From assembly GCA_029891385.1 (NCBI GenBank), contig CM057225.1, positions 15,289,620 through 15,353,619 of the forward strand: 64,000 bases of DNA, written 5' to 3'. Position numbers and translations under genes: made by a program. The notes below the pieces were generated by a model. The model worked only from the letters and a program-made list of their open reading frames with translations, was not told where the DNA came from and ran no database searches. This DNA is from Erythroxylum novogranatense. Taxonomy: Eukaryota > Streptophyta > Magnoliopsida > Malpighiales > Erythroxylaceae. Below are positions 50,902 through 62,872 of this stretch, in pieces. Every line of letters starts with the position of its first letter. Within the stretch, counting starts at the first letter, position 1.

Positions 50902-51143
50902 TTAATCAATAAGTAAATCCATTTCTTGTTCAAGTTCATATCTATCATTTTTAACTGAATTATAAATATATAATGTTTGATCTAATAAAACTCGTGCATT
51001 TATTAAAAGTTGAAAACATTGATTTTCTTTTGCCATTTTATATGTTCATGATATAAGTCAATAAACTTTCTTTGTTCAGTTTCGATTTCTTTATAAAAAC
51101 GAATTCTTTGTATAAGTGATCGGCGATGATATAAATAATTCAT
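50902..51143 (-). pseudogene. Viral ORF2, nearly intact
   Basis: Reads close to the consensus; the T-run at 50951 and the FYKEIETEQ region keep full length. A small change near 51128-51132 (ATAAAT for ATCAAA) alters codons close to the start. Confidence 0.72.
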
Positions 51144-51148
51144 TTTAT

Positions 51149-51460
51149 TTAAATGATAAGAAGAGATAATTTGGATACATAATATTTATGCTCTGCAATA
51201 CAATCTAAAATACAATAATCTAAAAAGCGAATTAAATCGGCTGATTCTTCAACCATTTGCTTTGCAGTAGAAAGAATTTCTTGTTCTTCATTATAAAGAG
51301 GGTGATCTGGAGAATTCTTAAAACGGGGATCAGTGTAAATATCATTTGCTTTCTTGTTTCTTGCAATTGTTTTAATCTTAAGTTCTTCAGATTCGCTTCA
51401 TTGATTATCTAGTGCTTTGATTCGCTGTTTCAACATACGCTTGATGTGAAAATAAGCCAT
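51149..51460 (-). pseudogene. Viral ORF1, nearly intact
   Basis: The region 51150-51380 keeps the consensus, including the CTGCAAAG-type sites lost elsewhere. A small shift lies near 51390-51402. Confidence 0.73.
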
Positions 51461-51757
51461 TCGAAAATCAAAATCTTGTAAGTCGTGAAAAGAGTTTAAA
51501 AGAAAGATAAGAAATTGAATAATTTTAGAATGCTAATGATTGTATAATGAAGATTGCATGAATGATTGCAAAATGAATAAAATAATAAGAAATATAATTT
51601 GATAAAATATATGCACGATTTGTATGCTTGAATTAATCAAGGGTGACAAGAAGTTAACCATAATCACTCTAACCTCGTTCTTCCCGGCTCGCTGAACGTC
51701 ATAATCGGACTTAAGTGCAAGAGAGAAGAGAGAGAGTAATGTATGGAAAGCTTGTTG
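51461..51757 (-). promoter_or_regulatory. Viral leader without promoter, ending at the predicted RNA start
   Basis: Stops at CTTGTTGTA (51751-51759) and continues in the middle of ORF3, which shares these nine bases. Confidence 0.75.
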
Positions 51758-52114
51758 TATTTGTGTTAATCTTTCTATTTCATTTTCATCTTCTAATAAT
51801 TCAAAAGTTTCTGATTCTTCCTCAGATGGAGGTGAGAAATCAAAAATTATATCTCTATCATCGAGTCGTATGAGATAACCGACACGAGTATTGAGACCTA
51901 ATATAGTTCTATATAAATAATTAAGAGTAATATCTAGATGATGACAGCTAATTTCAAAATAGTGACAAATTATTTCATGAGGAATAAATAATCGACTTGC
52001 AATTATAAAGAAAAGTAAAGGCTGTGCTTGAAATAAAGTAAAAGCATAAACATGTATTTGATTAATAATGACAGGTAAACTATAATTAATAAAATAAGAT
52101 AAATGAAATGTCAT
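51758..52114 (-). pseudogene. Viral ORF3, N-terminal 119 codons (open)
   Basis: Open from the ATG at 52114 through the hydrophobic half into the acidic part (NEIERLTQIQQ), then fused to leader sequence, which adds about 75 unrelated codons before a stop at 51533. Confidence 0.78.
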
Positions 52115-52128
52115 GTTGATGGAATGCT

Positions 52129-52367
52129 TTAATCAATAAGTAAATCCATTTCTTGTTCAAGTTCATATCTATCATTTTAATCAATTATAAATATATAATG
52201 TTTGATCTAATAAAACTCTTGCATTTATTAAAAGTTGAAAACATTGATTTTCTTTTGCCATTTTTATATGTTCATGATATAAGTCAATAAACTTTCTTTG
52301 TTCAGTTTGATTTCTTTATAAAACGAATTCTTTGTATAAGTGATCTACGATGATCAAAATAATTCAT
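52129..52367 (-). pseudogene. Viral ORF2, broken copy
   Basis: Full span, shifted near 52178 and 52310-52350. Confidence 0.7.
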
Positions 52368-52372
52368 TTTAT

Positions 52373-52676
52373 TTAAATGATAAGAAGAGATAATTTGATA
52401 CATAATATTTATGCTCGCAATACAATCTAAAATACAATAATCTAAAAGCTTAATTAATCATTGATTCTTCAACCATTTGCTTTGCAAGAGAAAGAATTTC
52501 TTGTTCTTCATTATAAAGAGGGTGATCTCGAGAATTCTTAAAACGGGATCAAGTAAATATCATTTGCTTTCTTGTTTCTTGCAATTGTTTTAATCTTAAG
52601 TTCTTCGATTCTCGCCACGATTATCTAGTGCTTTGATTCGCTGCTTCAACATACGCTTGATGTGAAAATAAGTCAT
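52373..52676 (-). pseudogene. Viral ORF1, broken copy with a changed second codon
   Basis: Starts ATGACTTATTTTC where other copies read ATGGCTTATTTTC. Shifts lie near 52455, 52485, 52545 and 52610-52620. Confidence 0.7.
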
Positions 52677-52981
52677 TTTGAAAATCAAAATCTTGTAAGT
52701 CGTGAAAAGAGTTTAAAAAGAAAGATAAGAAATTGAATAATTTTTAGAATGCTAATGATTGTATAACAGAAGATTGCATGAATGATTGCAAAAATGAATA
52801 AAATAATAAGAAATATAATTTGATAAAATATATGCATGATTTGTATGCTTGAATTAATCGAAGGGTGACAAGAAGTTAACCATAATCACTCTAACCTGTT
52901 CTTCCTGGCTCGCTTGAACGTCACACTGGACTTAAGTGCGAAGAGAGAAGATAGAGAGAGTAATGTATGGAAAGCTTGTTG
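52677..52981 (-). promoter_or_regulatory. Viral leader without promoter, ending at the predicted RNA start
   Basis: Same end point as 51757; again joined to ORF3 through CTTGTTGTA. Confidence 0.75.
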
Positions 52982-53337
52982 TATTTGTGTTAATCTTTCT
53001 ATTTCATTTTCATCTTCTAATAATTCAAAAGTTTCTGATTCTTCCTCAGATGGAGGTGAGAAATCAAAAATTATATCTCTATCATCGAGTCGTATGAGAT
53101 AACCGACACGAGTATTGAGACCTAATATAGTTCTATATAAATAATTAAGAGTAATATCTAGATGATGATAGCTAATTTCAAAATAGTGACAAATTATTTC
53201 ATGAGGAATAAATAATCGACTTGCAATTATAAAGAAAAGTAAAGGCTGTGCTTGAAATAAAGTAAAAGCATAAACATGTATTTGATTAATAATGACAGTA
53301 AACTATAATTAATAAAATAAGATAAATGAAATGTCAT
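52982..53337 (-). pseudogene. Viral ORF3, N-terminal part
   Basis: Same extent as 51758-52114. One base is lost near 53298 (GACAGTAAAC for GACAGGTAAAC), which breaks the frame early. Confidence 0.75.
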
Positions 53338-53351
53338 GTTGATGGAATGCT

Positions 53352-53591
53352 TTAATCAATAAGTAAATCCATTTCTTGTTCAAGTTCATATCTATCATTT
53401 TTAATGAATTATAAATATATAATGTTTGATCTAATAAAACTCTTGCATTTATTAAAAGTTGAAAACATTGATTTTCTTTTGCCATTTTTATATGTTCATG
53501 ATATAAGTCAATAAACTTTCTTTGTTCGGGCCGATTTCTTTATAAAAACGAATTTTTTGTATAAGTGATGGCGATGATCAAAATAATTCAT
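53352..53591 (-). pseudogene. Viral ORF2, broken copy
   Basis: Full span, shifted near 53403 and 53528-53570. Confidence 0.7.
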
Positions 53592-53596
53592 TTTAT

Positions 53597-53903
53597 TTAA
53601 ATGATAAGAAGAGATAATTTGGATACATAATATTTATGCTCGCAATACAATCTAAAATACAATAATCTAAAAGCTTAATTAAATCGATCGATTCTTCAAC
53701 CATTTGCTTTGTAAAGAGAAAGAATTTCTTGTTCTTCATTATAAAGAGGGTGATCTCGGAGAATTCTTAAACGGGATCAGTGTAAATATCATTTGCTTTC
53801 TTGTTTCTTGCAATTGTTTTAATCTTAAGTTCTTCGATTCGCATTGATTATCTAGTGCTTTGATTCGCTGTTTCAACATACGCTTGATGTGAAAATAAGC
53901 CAT
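53597..53903 (-). pseudogene. Viral ORF1, broken copy
   Basis: Full span, shifted near 53670-53715, 53755-53775 and 53840. Confidence 0.7.
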
Positions 53904-54647
53904 TTCGAAAATCAAAATCTTGTAAGTCGTGAAAAGAGTTTAAAAGAAAGATAAGAAATTGAATAATTTTAGAATGCTAATGATTGTATAATGTAAGATT
54001 GCATGAATGATTGCAAAATGAATAAAATAATAAGAAATATAATTTGATAAAATATATGCATGATTTGTATGCTTGAATTAATCAAGGGTGACAAGAAGTT
54101 AACCATAATCACTCTAACTCGTTCTTCTTGTAAGTCGTGAAAAGAGTTTAAAAGAAAGATAAGAAATTGAATAATTTTAGAATGCTAATGATTGTATAAT
54201 GAAGATTGCATGAATGATTGCAAAATGAATAAAATAATAAGAAATATAATTTGATAAAATATATGCATGATTTGTATGCTTGAATTAATCGAAGGGTGAC
54301 AAGAAGTTAACCATAATCACTCTAACTGTTCTTCCTGCTCGCTTGAACGCCTAATCGACTTAAGTGCTAAGAGAGAAGATAGAGAGTAATGTATGGAAAG
54401 CTTGTAAACTTTAAGGATACCCAAGGCTTCTATTTATAATCGCAGAAGAGAATAACATAGTATGCATGATTTAACATAAAGAAAAGCCTAAAAGAAGAAA
54501 AGACTTAAAGAAAAAAGCAAGATGCTAAAGGGCATCTTACATGACATAAAGAAAAGTAAAGAAAAGACAGACAGTGGACATCAAAGGATCGCCAAAGTAA
54601 AAGACTACATTATTGCGATAGTAGTGCTTCAGACTTGATCCGATGTT
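53904..54647 (-). promoter_or_regulatory. Viral leader duplicated in tandem, then promoter
   Basis: The ORF1-proximal leader is present twice: CTTGTAAGTCGTG at 53919 and again at 54127, period 208 bp. The second copy continues to a degraded RNA-start region (54405-54415), TATAAATAG at 54430-54438 and distal promoter DNA with the palindrome (about 54520-54540) up to the TAV stop. Confidence 0.75.
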
Positions 54648-55104
54648 TTATTCTTCAATGATAATAAGTTCATCATCGTGGTTGCTTGTGCTTTCTCCTT
54701 GTGCTTGAGAGGACGGACAATGTTTACATCCGTGAGTGGGATATTCTTGTAGTCGCAGTAAAGTGCTTCACGCCAAGAAAGCTAGAGTGTGAAAACATTC
54801 GATAAGTCATCGAACGGTGCTTCAAAACGTTGTAAGACCGGTAATTCATGTGCTAGGATGGGATGCTTCCATATTGACGTTAATAAGACATTATGGCCAA
54901 TGATAGTTGATCTTGATTGTTGAGTCCGCTTGAATCTTGAGACATTGAGTATAAATTCTTCAAAACAATTCAAATTGAATTTGTTTACCAAATCCCAATT
55001 GAATTCATAATGAGGTGCTTCATCTATGGAGGATATCTGATATTACTTATGCCAATCAAGAAAGGCAATTCTTGAAGTTATGATTGCCGCCGATCGTCGT
55101 CGCT
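54648..55104 (-). pseudogene. TAV, C-terminal third (fragment)
   Basis: From the stop to about residue 340. About 70 codons read well (MVNKFNLNCFEE). It is cut at about 55104, where the sequence flips to plus-strand coat protein. Confidence 0.8.
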
Positions 55105-55480
55105 TTATAAACCACAACGTTATCAACCAAAAACTTATCCCAAATATTTTCAGTAGATATAAATTTAATCCCAAAATAAAAACAAAACAATTTTGCCCTA
55201 AAAAGAAAAAAGATTGTAAATGTTGGATCAGTAAAGAAGAAGGTCATTATGCAAATGAATGTCCTAAAAGAAAGAAAATCATATAATAATAAAGTACAAA
55301 TTTTACATTCAGCCTTAGAACATTAATTAGAACCAATTGAATCGATTATAATACGATACATCTCTACATTTATGAACCTTTCTAATGAATCGATAACCAA
55401 AACTCAATCAAACTCCAATTCCAATTCAACATTTATTCAAATACTAGTTCGTAAAACTAATACTAAAGTACATGCATATA
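55105..55480 (+). pseudogene. Coat protein, C-terminal fragment with zinc knuckle
   Basis: Basic region and knuckle are open ([18 protein letters not shown]; the second knuckle cysteine reads as serine, CWIS). The acidic tail that overlaps pol is shifted. Confidence 0.78.
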
Positions 55481-55883
55481 TAGATACAGAGCAACTATCT
55501 CAGATCAAAAGAATCAGATTACCGTTAATACTTGGAAATAATTTTCTAAAATTATATAACCCTTTTGTCAATATTTACATTACATAACTTGCGAACCCTT
55601 ATATTAAGAATCACCGTAAATCTGTTATTTTATTTAATCCCTATTTATCATACATCTTATTATCAACAATTAAAATAATCAATGAGAAACTTCATATATT
55701 ACATTTTATCTATTGACTAATACAAATATACAAACCAAGTCGATAACTTATTAGATCAAGTATGTAGTGAAAATCCATTAGATCCTACAAAAAATCATAA
55801 TACAGAAATTATTGAAATTACACTAAAGGATCCTCTTCAGGAAGTCAATATCAAGAATAATATACCATATACTCCCTTAGATG
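55372..55883 (+). pseudogene. Pol, N-terminal fragment with internal deletion
   Basis: Open from ATG 55372 to YIDT, then about 120 bp of protease are missing at about 55500, including the GATIC part of the active site, so the protease is lost. It continues with the RT N terminus and is cut at 55883. Confidence 0.8.
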
Positions 55884-56089
55884 TTATATTTGCAAAGTTG
55901 GTATTTCTTCTGAGTAGGGGGTTTGGCTAAAAGACAACCTGCCCATACATCATGGCTTGCATCTAATTGAACTAATAACTCATCATTTTGTTGATAATTA
56001 TAAAGTTTGGGAAGATTTTTACAAAGAAGTTTTAATCTTTGTACTGCTGTAGTATCTGAAGTAGTCCAATGCCATTGTAGATTGCTGCA
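55884..56089 (-). pseudogene. Pol fragment: RNase H start (68 codons)
   Basis: Clean minus-strand match to 20140-20340 (QLDASHDVWAGCLLAKPP). It is enclosed between two plus-strand viral fragments, so it is an inverted insert of 206 bp. Confidence 0.85.
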
Positions 56090-57156
56090 AGCACTATGTG
56101 ATATATAATGGTCCTTTTGCTGGTCTTTATGATCAGTGGCATAAGGCAGCAATTCATATTACAGGCAAAAGCAGTGTCATTCATAAAAGTTTTTCTACTA
56201 AAGCAGAAGCTGAAAAATCTTTCCAAGAATTTCAGCATCCATCACTCGACCGCAATACAAGACAAGATTACAAACCCAGCATCACCAATGTCCAAGTTAA
56301 CTACATTAGGCAAAGCAATTGACATGGAACGAATTCATGCAGTGCCTGCTAAAGCACTTCACGAAGAATCAAAGGTTCTCACTTCTGACATGTTTATGGA
56401 TTGTTTCAAGCACTCAATCATTGGATGAAGAAATGAAACAATTTCAATACTACCCACAAAATCGTGGCAAGTATGGTCCCAAAGCGCCATCTTCCCCGAG
56501 CGTAACCATTAACAACTTATTTATTATTTGAGTGGATTAGTGACACCATTTATCTACAAGATATGAAGTTATTAGCGACTTCCCATCCGGTTTAGTCCAT
56601 GCTATTAAGCAATTCAAGGATCGCTTGCTGCCGAAAGAGAAATTTATATTAAAGTCTACAGCAGCTATCCAATTTTTGAAGCATCAGATGAAGAAACAGC
56701 CAGTCGAGCAGCAATCATAACTTCAAGAATTGCCTTTCTTCAGATTGGCATAAGTAATATGTAGTATCCTCCCATAGATGAAGCACCTCATTATGAATTC
56801 AATTGGGATTTGGTAAACAAATTCAATTTGAATTGTTTTGAAGGAATTTATACTCAATGTCTCAAGATTCAAGCAGACTCAACAATCAAGATCAACTATC
56901 GTGGCCATAATGTCTTATTAACGTCAATATGGAAGCATCCCATCCTAGCACATGAATTACCGCCTTACAACGCTTTCAAGCACCGTTCAATGACTTATCA
57001 GAATGTTTTCACACTCTAAGCTTTGCTTGGCGTGAAGCACTTTGCAAGCAGCTACAAGAATATCCCACTCACAGATGTAAACATTGTCCGTCCTCTCAAG
57101 CACAAGGAGAAAGCACAAGCAACCCTGATGATGAACTTATTATCATTGAAGAATAA
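56090..57156 (+). pseudogene. TAV, VI domain to C terminus
   Basis: Begins exactly at KHYVIYNGPFAGLYDQ and runs to the stop. The N-terminal coiled-coil and linker are missing. Shifts lie near 56245-56250, 56405-56430, 56485-56530, 56575 and 56625. An in-frame TAG replaces CAG near 56760, and bases are lost near 56965. Confidence 0.83.
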
Positions 57157-57706
57157 AACATCAGATCAAGTACGAAGCACTACTATCGCAATAATGTAGT
57201 CTTTTTACTTTCGGCAGTCCTTTGACTGTCCACCTGTCTGTCTTTTTCTTTACTTTTTCTTTATGTCATGTAAGATGCCCCTTTAGCATCTTGCTTTTTT
57301 CTTTAAGTCTTTTCTTCTTTTAGGCTTTTTCTTTATGTTAAGTCTGTCTGTACTATGTTATTCCCTTTTGCGATTATAAATAGACGCCTTGGGTATCCTT
57401 AATGGGTACAACAAGCTTTCCATACATTACTCTCTATCTTCTCTTCGCACTTAAGTCCAAGCAGACGCTCAAGCGAGCCAGAAGAACAAAGTTAGAGTGA
57501 TTATGGTTAACTTGTCACCCTTCGATTAATTCAAGCATACAAATCATGCATATATTTTATCAAATTATATTTCTTATTATTTTATTCATTTTTGCAATCA
57601 TTCATGCAATCTTCTGTTATACAATCATTAGCATTCTAAAAATTATTCAATTTCTTATCTTTCTTTTTAAACTCTTTTCACGACTTACAAGATTTTGATT
57701 TTCAGA
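57157..57706 (+). promoter_or_regulatory. Viral promoter and leader (complete)
   Basis: Palindrome near 57270-57292, TATAAATAG at 57375-57383, predicted start TACAACAAGC at 57407, leader of 300 nt. The primer site of this copy lies at 60261, so start-to-primer distance is 2,854 nt. Confidence 0.78.
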
Positions 57707-58018
57707 ATGGCTTATTTTCACATCAAACGTATGTTGAAGCAACGAATCAAAGCACTAGATAATCAGCAAGCAGAATACGAAGAACTTAAGATTAAAACAA
57801 TTGCAAGAAACAAGAAAGCAAATGATATTTACACTGATCCCCGTTTTAAGAATTCTCCAGATCACCCTCTTTATAATGAAGAACAAGAAATTCTTTCTAC
57901 TGCAAAGCAAATGGTTGAAGAATCAGCCGATTTAATTCGCTTTTTAGATTATTGTATTTTAGATTGTATTGCAGAACGCAAATATTATGTATCCAAATTA
58001 TCTCTTCTTATCATTTAA
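57707..58018 (+). CDS. Viral ORF1, intact frame (103 aa), function unknown
   Basis: The first ORF after the leader. It is basic and helical at the N terminus (FHIKRMLKQRIKALDNQQ), which looks like a coiled coil, then a DPRFKNSPDHPLYNEEQEIL linker, then an acidic/hydrophobic C terminus with two cysteines (LDYCILDCIAE). There is no signal peptide and no known domain. The start at 57707 is the first ATG after the leader and is kept in almost all copies. Six bases separate it from ORF2. It occupies the place of small ORF VII-type genes in other caulimovirids; I do not claim homology. It is the only fully open copy of eleven. Confidence 0.75.
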   Translation: MAYFHIKRMLKQRIKALDNQQAEYEELKIKTIARNKKANDIYTDPRFKNSPDHPLYNEEQEILSTAKQMVEESADLIRFLDYCILDCIAERKYYVSKLSLLII

Positions 58019-58023
58019 ATAAA

Positions 58024-58266
58024 ATGAATTATTTTGATCATCGCCGATCACTTATACAAAGAATTCGTTTTTATAAAGAAATCGAAACTGAACAAAGAAA
58101 GTTTATTGACTTATATCATGAACATATAAAAATGGCAAAAGAAAATCAATGTTTTCAACTTTTAATAAATGCAAGAGTTTTATTAGATCAAACAAGATAT
58201 ATTTATAATTCAGATTAAAATGATAGATATGAACTTGAACAAGAAATGGATTTACTTATTGATTAA
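58024..58266 (+). pseudogene. Viral ORF2 (~80 aa), one break near the C terminus
   Basis: Open for 65 codons from ATG 58024: a charged helical protein (HRRSLIQRIRFYKEIETEQRKF) with a later LLINARVLLDQT segment. A swap near 58212 (CAGATTAAAAT for CAGTTAAAAAT) gives an early stop; the remaining codons (DRYELEQEMDLLID) follow in the other frame. Probably a coiled-coil protein. No family recognised. Confidence 0.73.
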
Positions 58267-58280
58267 AGCATTCCATCAAC

Positions 58281-58836
58281 ATGACATTTCATTTATCTTA
58301 TTTTATTAATTATAGTTTACTGTCATTATTAATCAAATACATGTTTATGCTTTTACTTTATTTCAAGCATGCCTTTACTTTTCTTTATAATTGCAAGTCG
58401 ATTATTTATTCCTCATGAAATAATTTGTCACTATTTTGAAATTAGTCATCATCTAGATATTACTCTTAATTATTTATATAGAACTATATTAGGTCTCAAT
58501 ACTGTGTCGGTTATCTCATACGACTCGATGATAGAGATATAATTTTGATTTCTCACTCCATCCGAGGAAGAATCGTAAACTTTTGAATTATTAGAAGATG
58601 AAAATGAAATAGAAAGATTAACACAAATACAACAAGATATTTTCTTAGAACAAATTTCAAGAAATTTAGATACGGAATTACAACAACAATTATATTGTTC
58701 AATCATCGTTACAATTATTTCCTTCGGATGCGGAAAGAAGATATAGAAATCACCAAGATCGATTATGACAATATAGATGAAGATATAAACTATGATTTAG
58801 ACAATGTCGATTGTAGTAATTTCCCAAGAATTTTAA
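58281..58836 (+). pseudogene. Viral ORF3, broken copy
   Basis: Full span, with losses near 58320, 58368, 58445, 58502, 58545-58580 and 58705-58735. Confidence 0.75.
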
Positions 58837-59107
58837 ATGAATCTGTCCCATTTGTTTAGATTTACAAGAAAGAATTCATTACACAAAACAAGCTATAAAT
58901 CATTATAAAGATCATATACAATACAATGAAACTCGTATTGATAGTCTTATATTTCTAGAATAAATCGTCTCAAATAGACGACCTTATGAAGAACATTTAT
59001 CCGTCAGATAAAGATTATATCAACAATATATGTAACAATTAACACAATTAGAACAGATTGAAACCGATCATCATTATTATCATCCATATCATCCCAATAC
59101 ACTATGA
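58837..59107 (+). pseudogene. Viral ORF4, broken copy
   Basis: Shifted directly after the start (ATGAATCTGTCC for ATGAACTGTCC), and again near 58958-59035. Confidence 0.73.
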
Positions 59108-60084
59108 CTTCTCAAAATTCTACCATCCTCGATGTAGATAATTTAGAATTAATCAATCATTAGGAACTTTTCAAGTTTCTACCTTAATAACTCAGATAAA
59201 AGAATCAAATTGCTAAAGCTCAATTAGATTTAAAGAAAGGTCAAGACATTCACAAATCAACAATAAAACAAATCTTTAATAGACAAAATCTTATTTATTA
59301 TGGAAAAATTATTCAAGAACAACCTATTCGAATTGATCAATGTCATGGAAATTTAAGAATTAGTTTAATTAATCCCTAACAAATTCATAGACAACTACAA
59401 TTGTTACCGTAATCAAAACGAAAGAAAATTGGATATATTCAATTATCTACCATCCAAATATTATTAAAATCCACTTTTCAACAAGGAATTGATACTCCTA
59501 TTAGAATGGCAATTTTAGATGAAAGAATGAATAATCTAAATGATCAAATTTTAGGAATGATGAATGGAAATTTACAATATGGAAAATCAAATTTAACACT
59601 GCTTAAAATTAGAATTCCTTAATTTCTTCCTCGAATTGGATAAAGCTATTACAATTGCATATAAATTTTATAGAACTAATTTAATGACTTTGACAATATC
59701 CCTTTTCATTAACTTATCAAATTAGTTATGCATTAACTAATTCACATCATAGTATTGATTTCAAACATACCTAACAAATCTATTTAGATCAATTGTTCCA
59801 AGAAGTTGCTAAAGTAGAATTAAAATTCAACCAAAAGTACAACCACTTCAAAGAATACAACAACCCTTTGAATCAAGAATTCCATTAATTGAAAGAAGAC
59901 ATTCTTTTCAGAATCATCATCAAATAGTACTCCTTTCCTAAGATCTCTATCATTAAGACATCAAAGACCTCTTAATATAGAACGACCATTAAGAATAACA
60001 GAACCCAATAATCAAACAAGACAGTTAAATGAAATTCAACAAAGAATTATCTACACTATCAACTTATTTAGTGCGAAACTATGA
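59104..60084 (+). pseudogene. Movement protein, broken copy
   Basis: Full span with the NGNLQYGK core near 59565-59585. Shifts near 59153, 59198, 59375-59410, 59583-59635, 59690, 59815 and 59905. Confidence 0.8.
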
Positions 60085-60303
60085 CAACATTAACAAACCT
60101 TACGCAACATCTAGAATCAATAGTACAAACACAAGAAATAATAGAGCAGAAAATTGAAGCTATTATACAAACTCAAATAGAAATTATATCATTGATACAA
60201 CAAATACAACTAAAATTCAAGAGACAAATGACCAAATAATCGTAAAAGATCCGCCTAAAATGGTATCGAGCTAGTAATTACAAAATACCCCGAGAACGGT
60301 TAA
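60081..60303 (+). pseudogene. Small coiled-coil (VAP-like) ORF, late frameshift
   Basis: The coiled-coil is intact to about codon 45; an A lost near 60213 shifts the end. The stop is directly followed by the coat ATG. Confidence 0.75.
60261..60271 (+). promoter_or_regulatory. Viral primer binding site (initiator tRNA-Met), variant
   Basis: TGGTATCGAGC, one base short of TGGTATCAGAGC at the CAG. Confidence 0.7.
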
Positions 60304-60930
60304 ATGCAAGACTAATCAATCGAACAAGTTGAAAAGAATATTCAAGTACAATTACATGAAGTAACTAATCTCATACAGAAATTACATCTTACCCCTCTCG
60401 AAAAAGAAGAATATATTGGTCCCGTATGTTCAAATGAACATAAGGATGAAATAATTTTAGGTTATGAATCTGATCAAGATCAAGAACTTTTTATGGATAA
60501 TGATGAAAGACCCGAAAGTAGTAATACTCAAGAATTAAAATTAAAAGAAAAATTAGAGATAAAAGAAAGACAACATTTCAACCATCAAGTTATACTTGGA
60601 AAATGACAAAGATGATTTTTACATCAACAAGGATATTATTATAAAGGTACAAAATACGAAAATATCCAGATGAATATAAACCAAAATTTCAAAATTAACA
60701 ATTGACAATATCTTAAATTTAGATCGCATAACAAATGTTGAAGAAATCTTTCAAGAATGGTTTTCCAAAATATTATTATTATTACAAGTAGAAAAACCTT
60801 TTGGCAATCAATCAGCAACAAAAGATTCTCTCTATTATTTTGTTATATATAAAACTTCAGAATAGTACAAGAATTTTAAGAGATAATGCACAAGCTTTAC
60901 AAAATACACCTCATTATCTTAGTCAAACTA
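60304..60930 (+). pseudogene. Coat protein, N-terminal 40 percent
   Basis: N-terminal helix (an early TAA replaces a GAC-type codon near 60313), acidic segment YESDQDQELFMDNDERPES, and the start of the capsid middle. It ends at about 60930, where about 0.8 kb including the knuckle is deleted and pol follows. Confidence 0.82.
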
Positions 60931-60960
60931 CGATTATAATACGTATACATCTCTACATTT

Positions 60961-62872
60961 ATGAACCTTTCTAATGAATCGAGATAACCAAAACTCAATC
61001 AAACTCAATTCCAATTCAACATTTATTCAAGTACTAGTTCGAAAACGAATACTAAAGTACATGCATATATAGATACAGAGCAACTATCTCAGATATAGCA
61101 TCAAAACAATTAGATTTAAAATGGAAGAAATTACATAAACCATTACAAGTAAAAATAGTGATGGAAGTTTTAATTCCATCCGTATGTAAGTTATTATAAC
61201 ACTATTATTATTGAAAACTACACTTTTATAATCCCATCAATCTATCAAAAGAATCAGATTACCGTTAATACTTGGAAATAATTTTCTAAAATTATATAAC
61301 CCTTTTGTCAATATTTACATTACATAACTTTGTAACCCCTTATATTAAGAATCACCGTAAACCGTTATTTTACTTAATCCCTATTTATCATACATCTTAT
61401 TATCAACAATTAAAAATAATCAATGAGAAACTTCATATATTACATTTTATCTATTGACTAATACAAATATACAAACCAAGTCGATAACTTATTAGATCAA
61501 GTATGTAGTGAAAATCCATTAGATCCTACAAAAATCATAATACGTAAATTATTGAAATTACACTAAAGGATCCTCTTGAAGTCAATATCAAGAATAATAT
61601 ACCATATACCCCTTAGATGTAAAAGAATTTACACAAGAATGTAACGAATTACTTGAAAAAGGATTAATTACACCCAAGACTAGTAAACATTCGCACTGAC
61701 TTTTTACGCCAATAATTCAAATTAAAAGAAACGAGAAAACGAAGAATGGTTATAAATTACGAAGACTTAATGAAGCAACTATTCGAGATGCTTATAAATT
61801 ACCACTAAAAGATTATATTATTAATAAACTAAAAGGTCATATCCGTTCACTACATTAGATGCAAAATCGGGATATTGGCAATTACGATTACATGATAATA
61901 CAAAATCATTAATGACTTTCACTTGTCCACCCCAAAAACATTATCAATGGAATGTACTACCCTTTGGATTAAAACAAGCACCAAGTATTTATCAACGATT
62001 TATGGATAATAATCTTATAGGATTAGAAGAATATACTTTTGTATATAGATGATATTATTATTTATTCAAATCAGATAAATTAGATCATTTGAAGAAAGTT
62101 AAAATTGTCTTACAAAGATGTAAAGACAAAGGATTAATATTACAAACGAAAAGCAAAAATAGCACAACAAACAATTGAATATTTAGGTATTCAATTTAAT
62201 CATTATGGTTATTTACAATTACAACCTAATATTTTACGTAAATTACAAGAATTTCCCGATCAACTCACAAATCGAAAACATGTTCAACAATTCTTAGGCT
62301 TATTAAACTATATTTCGATCAAGGATTTCTAAAAGAATTAGCTAAAGAAAGGACACTTTTACGTAAAAATGTAGAAAGAATCTACAATGGCATTGGACTA
62401 CTTCAGATACTACAAGAAGACAAAGATTAAAACTTCTTTGTAAAAATCTTCCCAAACTTTATAATTATCAACAAAATGATGAGTTATTAGTTCAATTAGA
62501 TGCAAGCCATGATGTATGGGCAGGTTGTCTTTAGCCAAACCCCTACTCGTAAGAAATACCAACTTTGCAAATATATAAATGGAACATTTAATTCATGGAA
62601 TTAAATTATCCTATTCATGAAAAAGAGGCATTAGCCTGCCTCAAAACTTGAGAAAATGGCTAATAGATCTACTCCCAATAAAATTTACAATTCATACAGA
62701 TTCTCAATACTTATGTGGATTTACAAGATATCACTTTCATCAAGTACCAATTATAATCAAGGACGATCGATCGATGGCAATTAGAGCTAGTCAAGATCAA
62801 TTTAATATTCATTATATTAAATCGGCTAACAATTTTCTTGCAGATATATTAACAAGAGAATGGAAGCATTAA
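60961..62872 (+). pseudogene. Pol, broken copy
   Basis: Full span from the first ATG to the stop inside TAV. The protease active site is disturbed (YIDTEQLSQI for the YIDTGATIC region near 61065-61100). The RT motif is damaged: VYR.DDII near 62040-62055 lacks one base of YIDD. The RNase H end is present (HTDSQYLCG; LADILTREW) and partly open over 62648-62872. Confidence 0.85.

Larger units (their letters stand above)
51758..52981 (-). repeat. Tandem 1,224 bp viral unit (5' ORF3, ORF2, ORF1, leader)
   Basis: The leader/ORF3 join CTTGTTGTATTTGTG occurs at 51751 and 52975, 1,224 bp apart. A second, partly deleted unit follows to about 54126. Confidence 0.85.
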
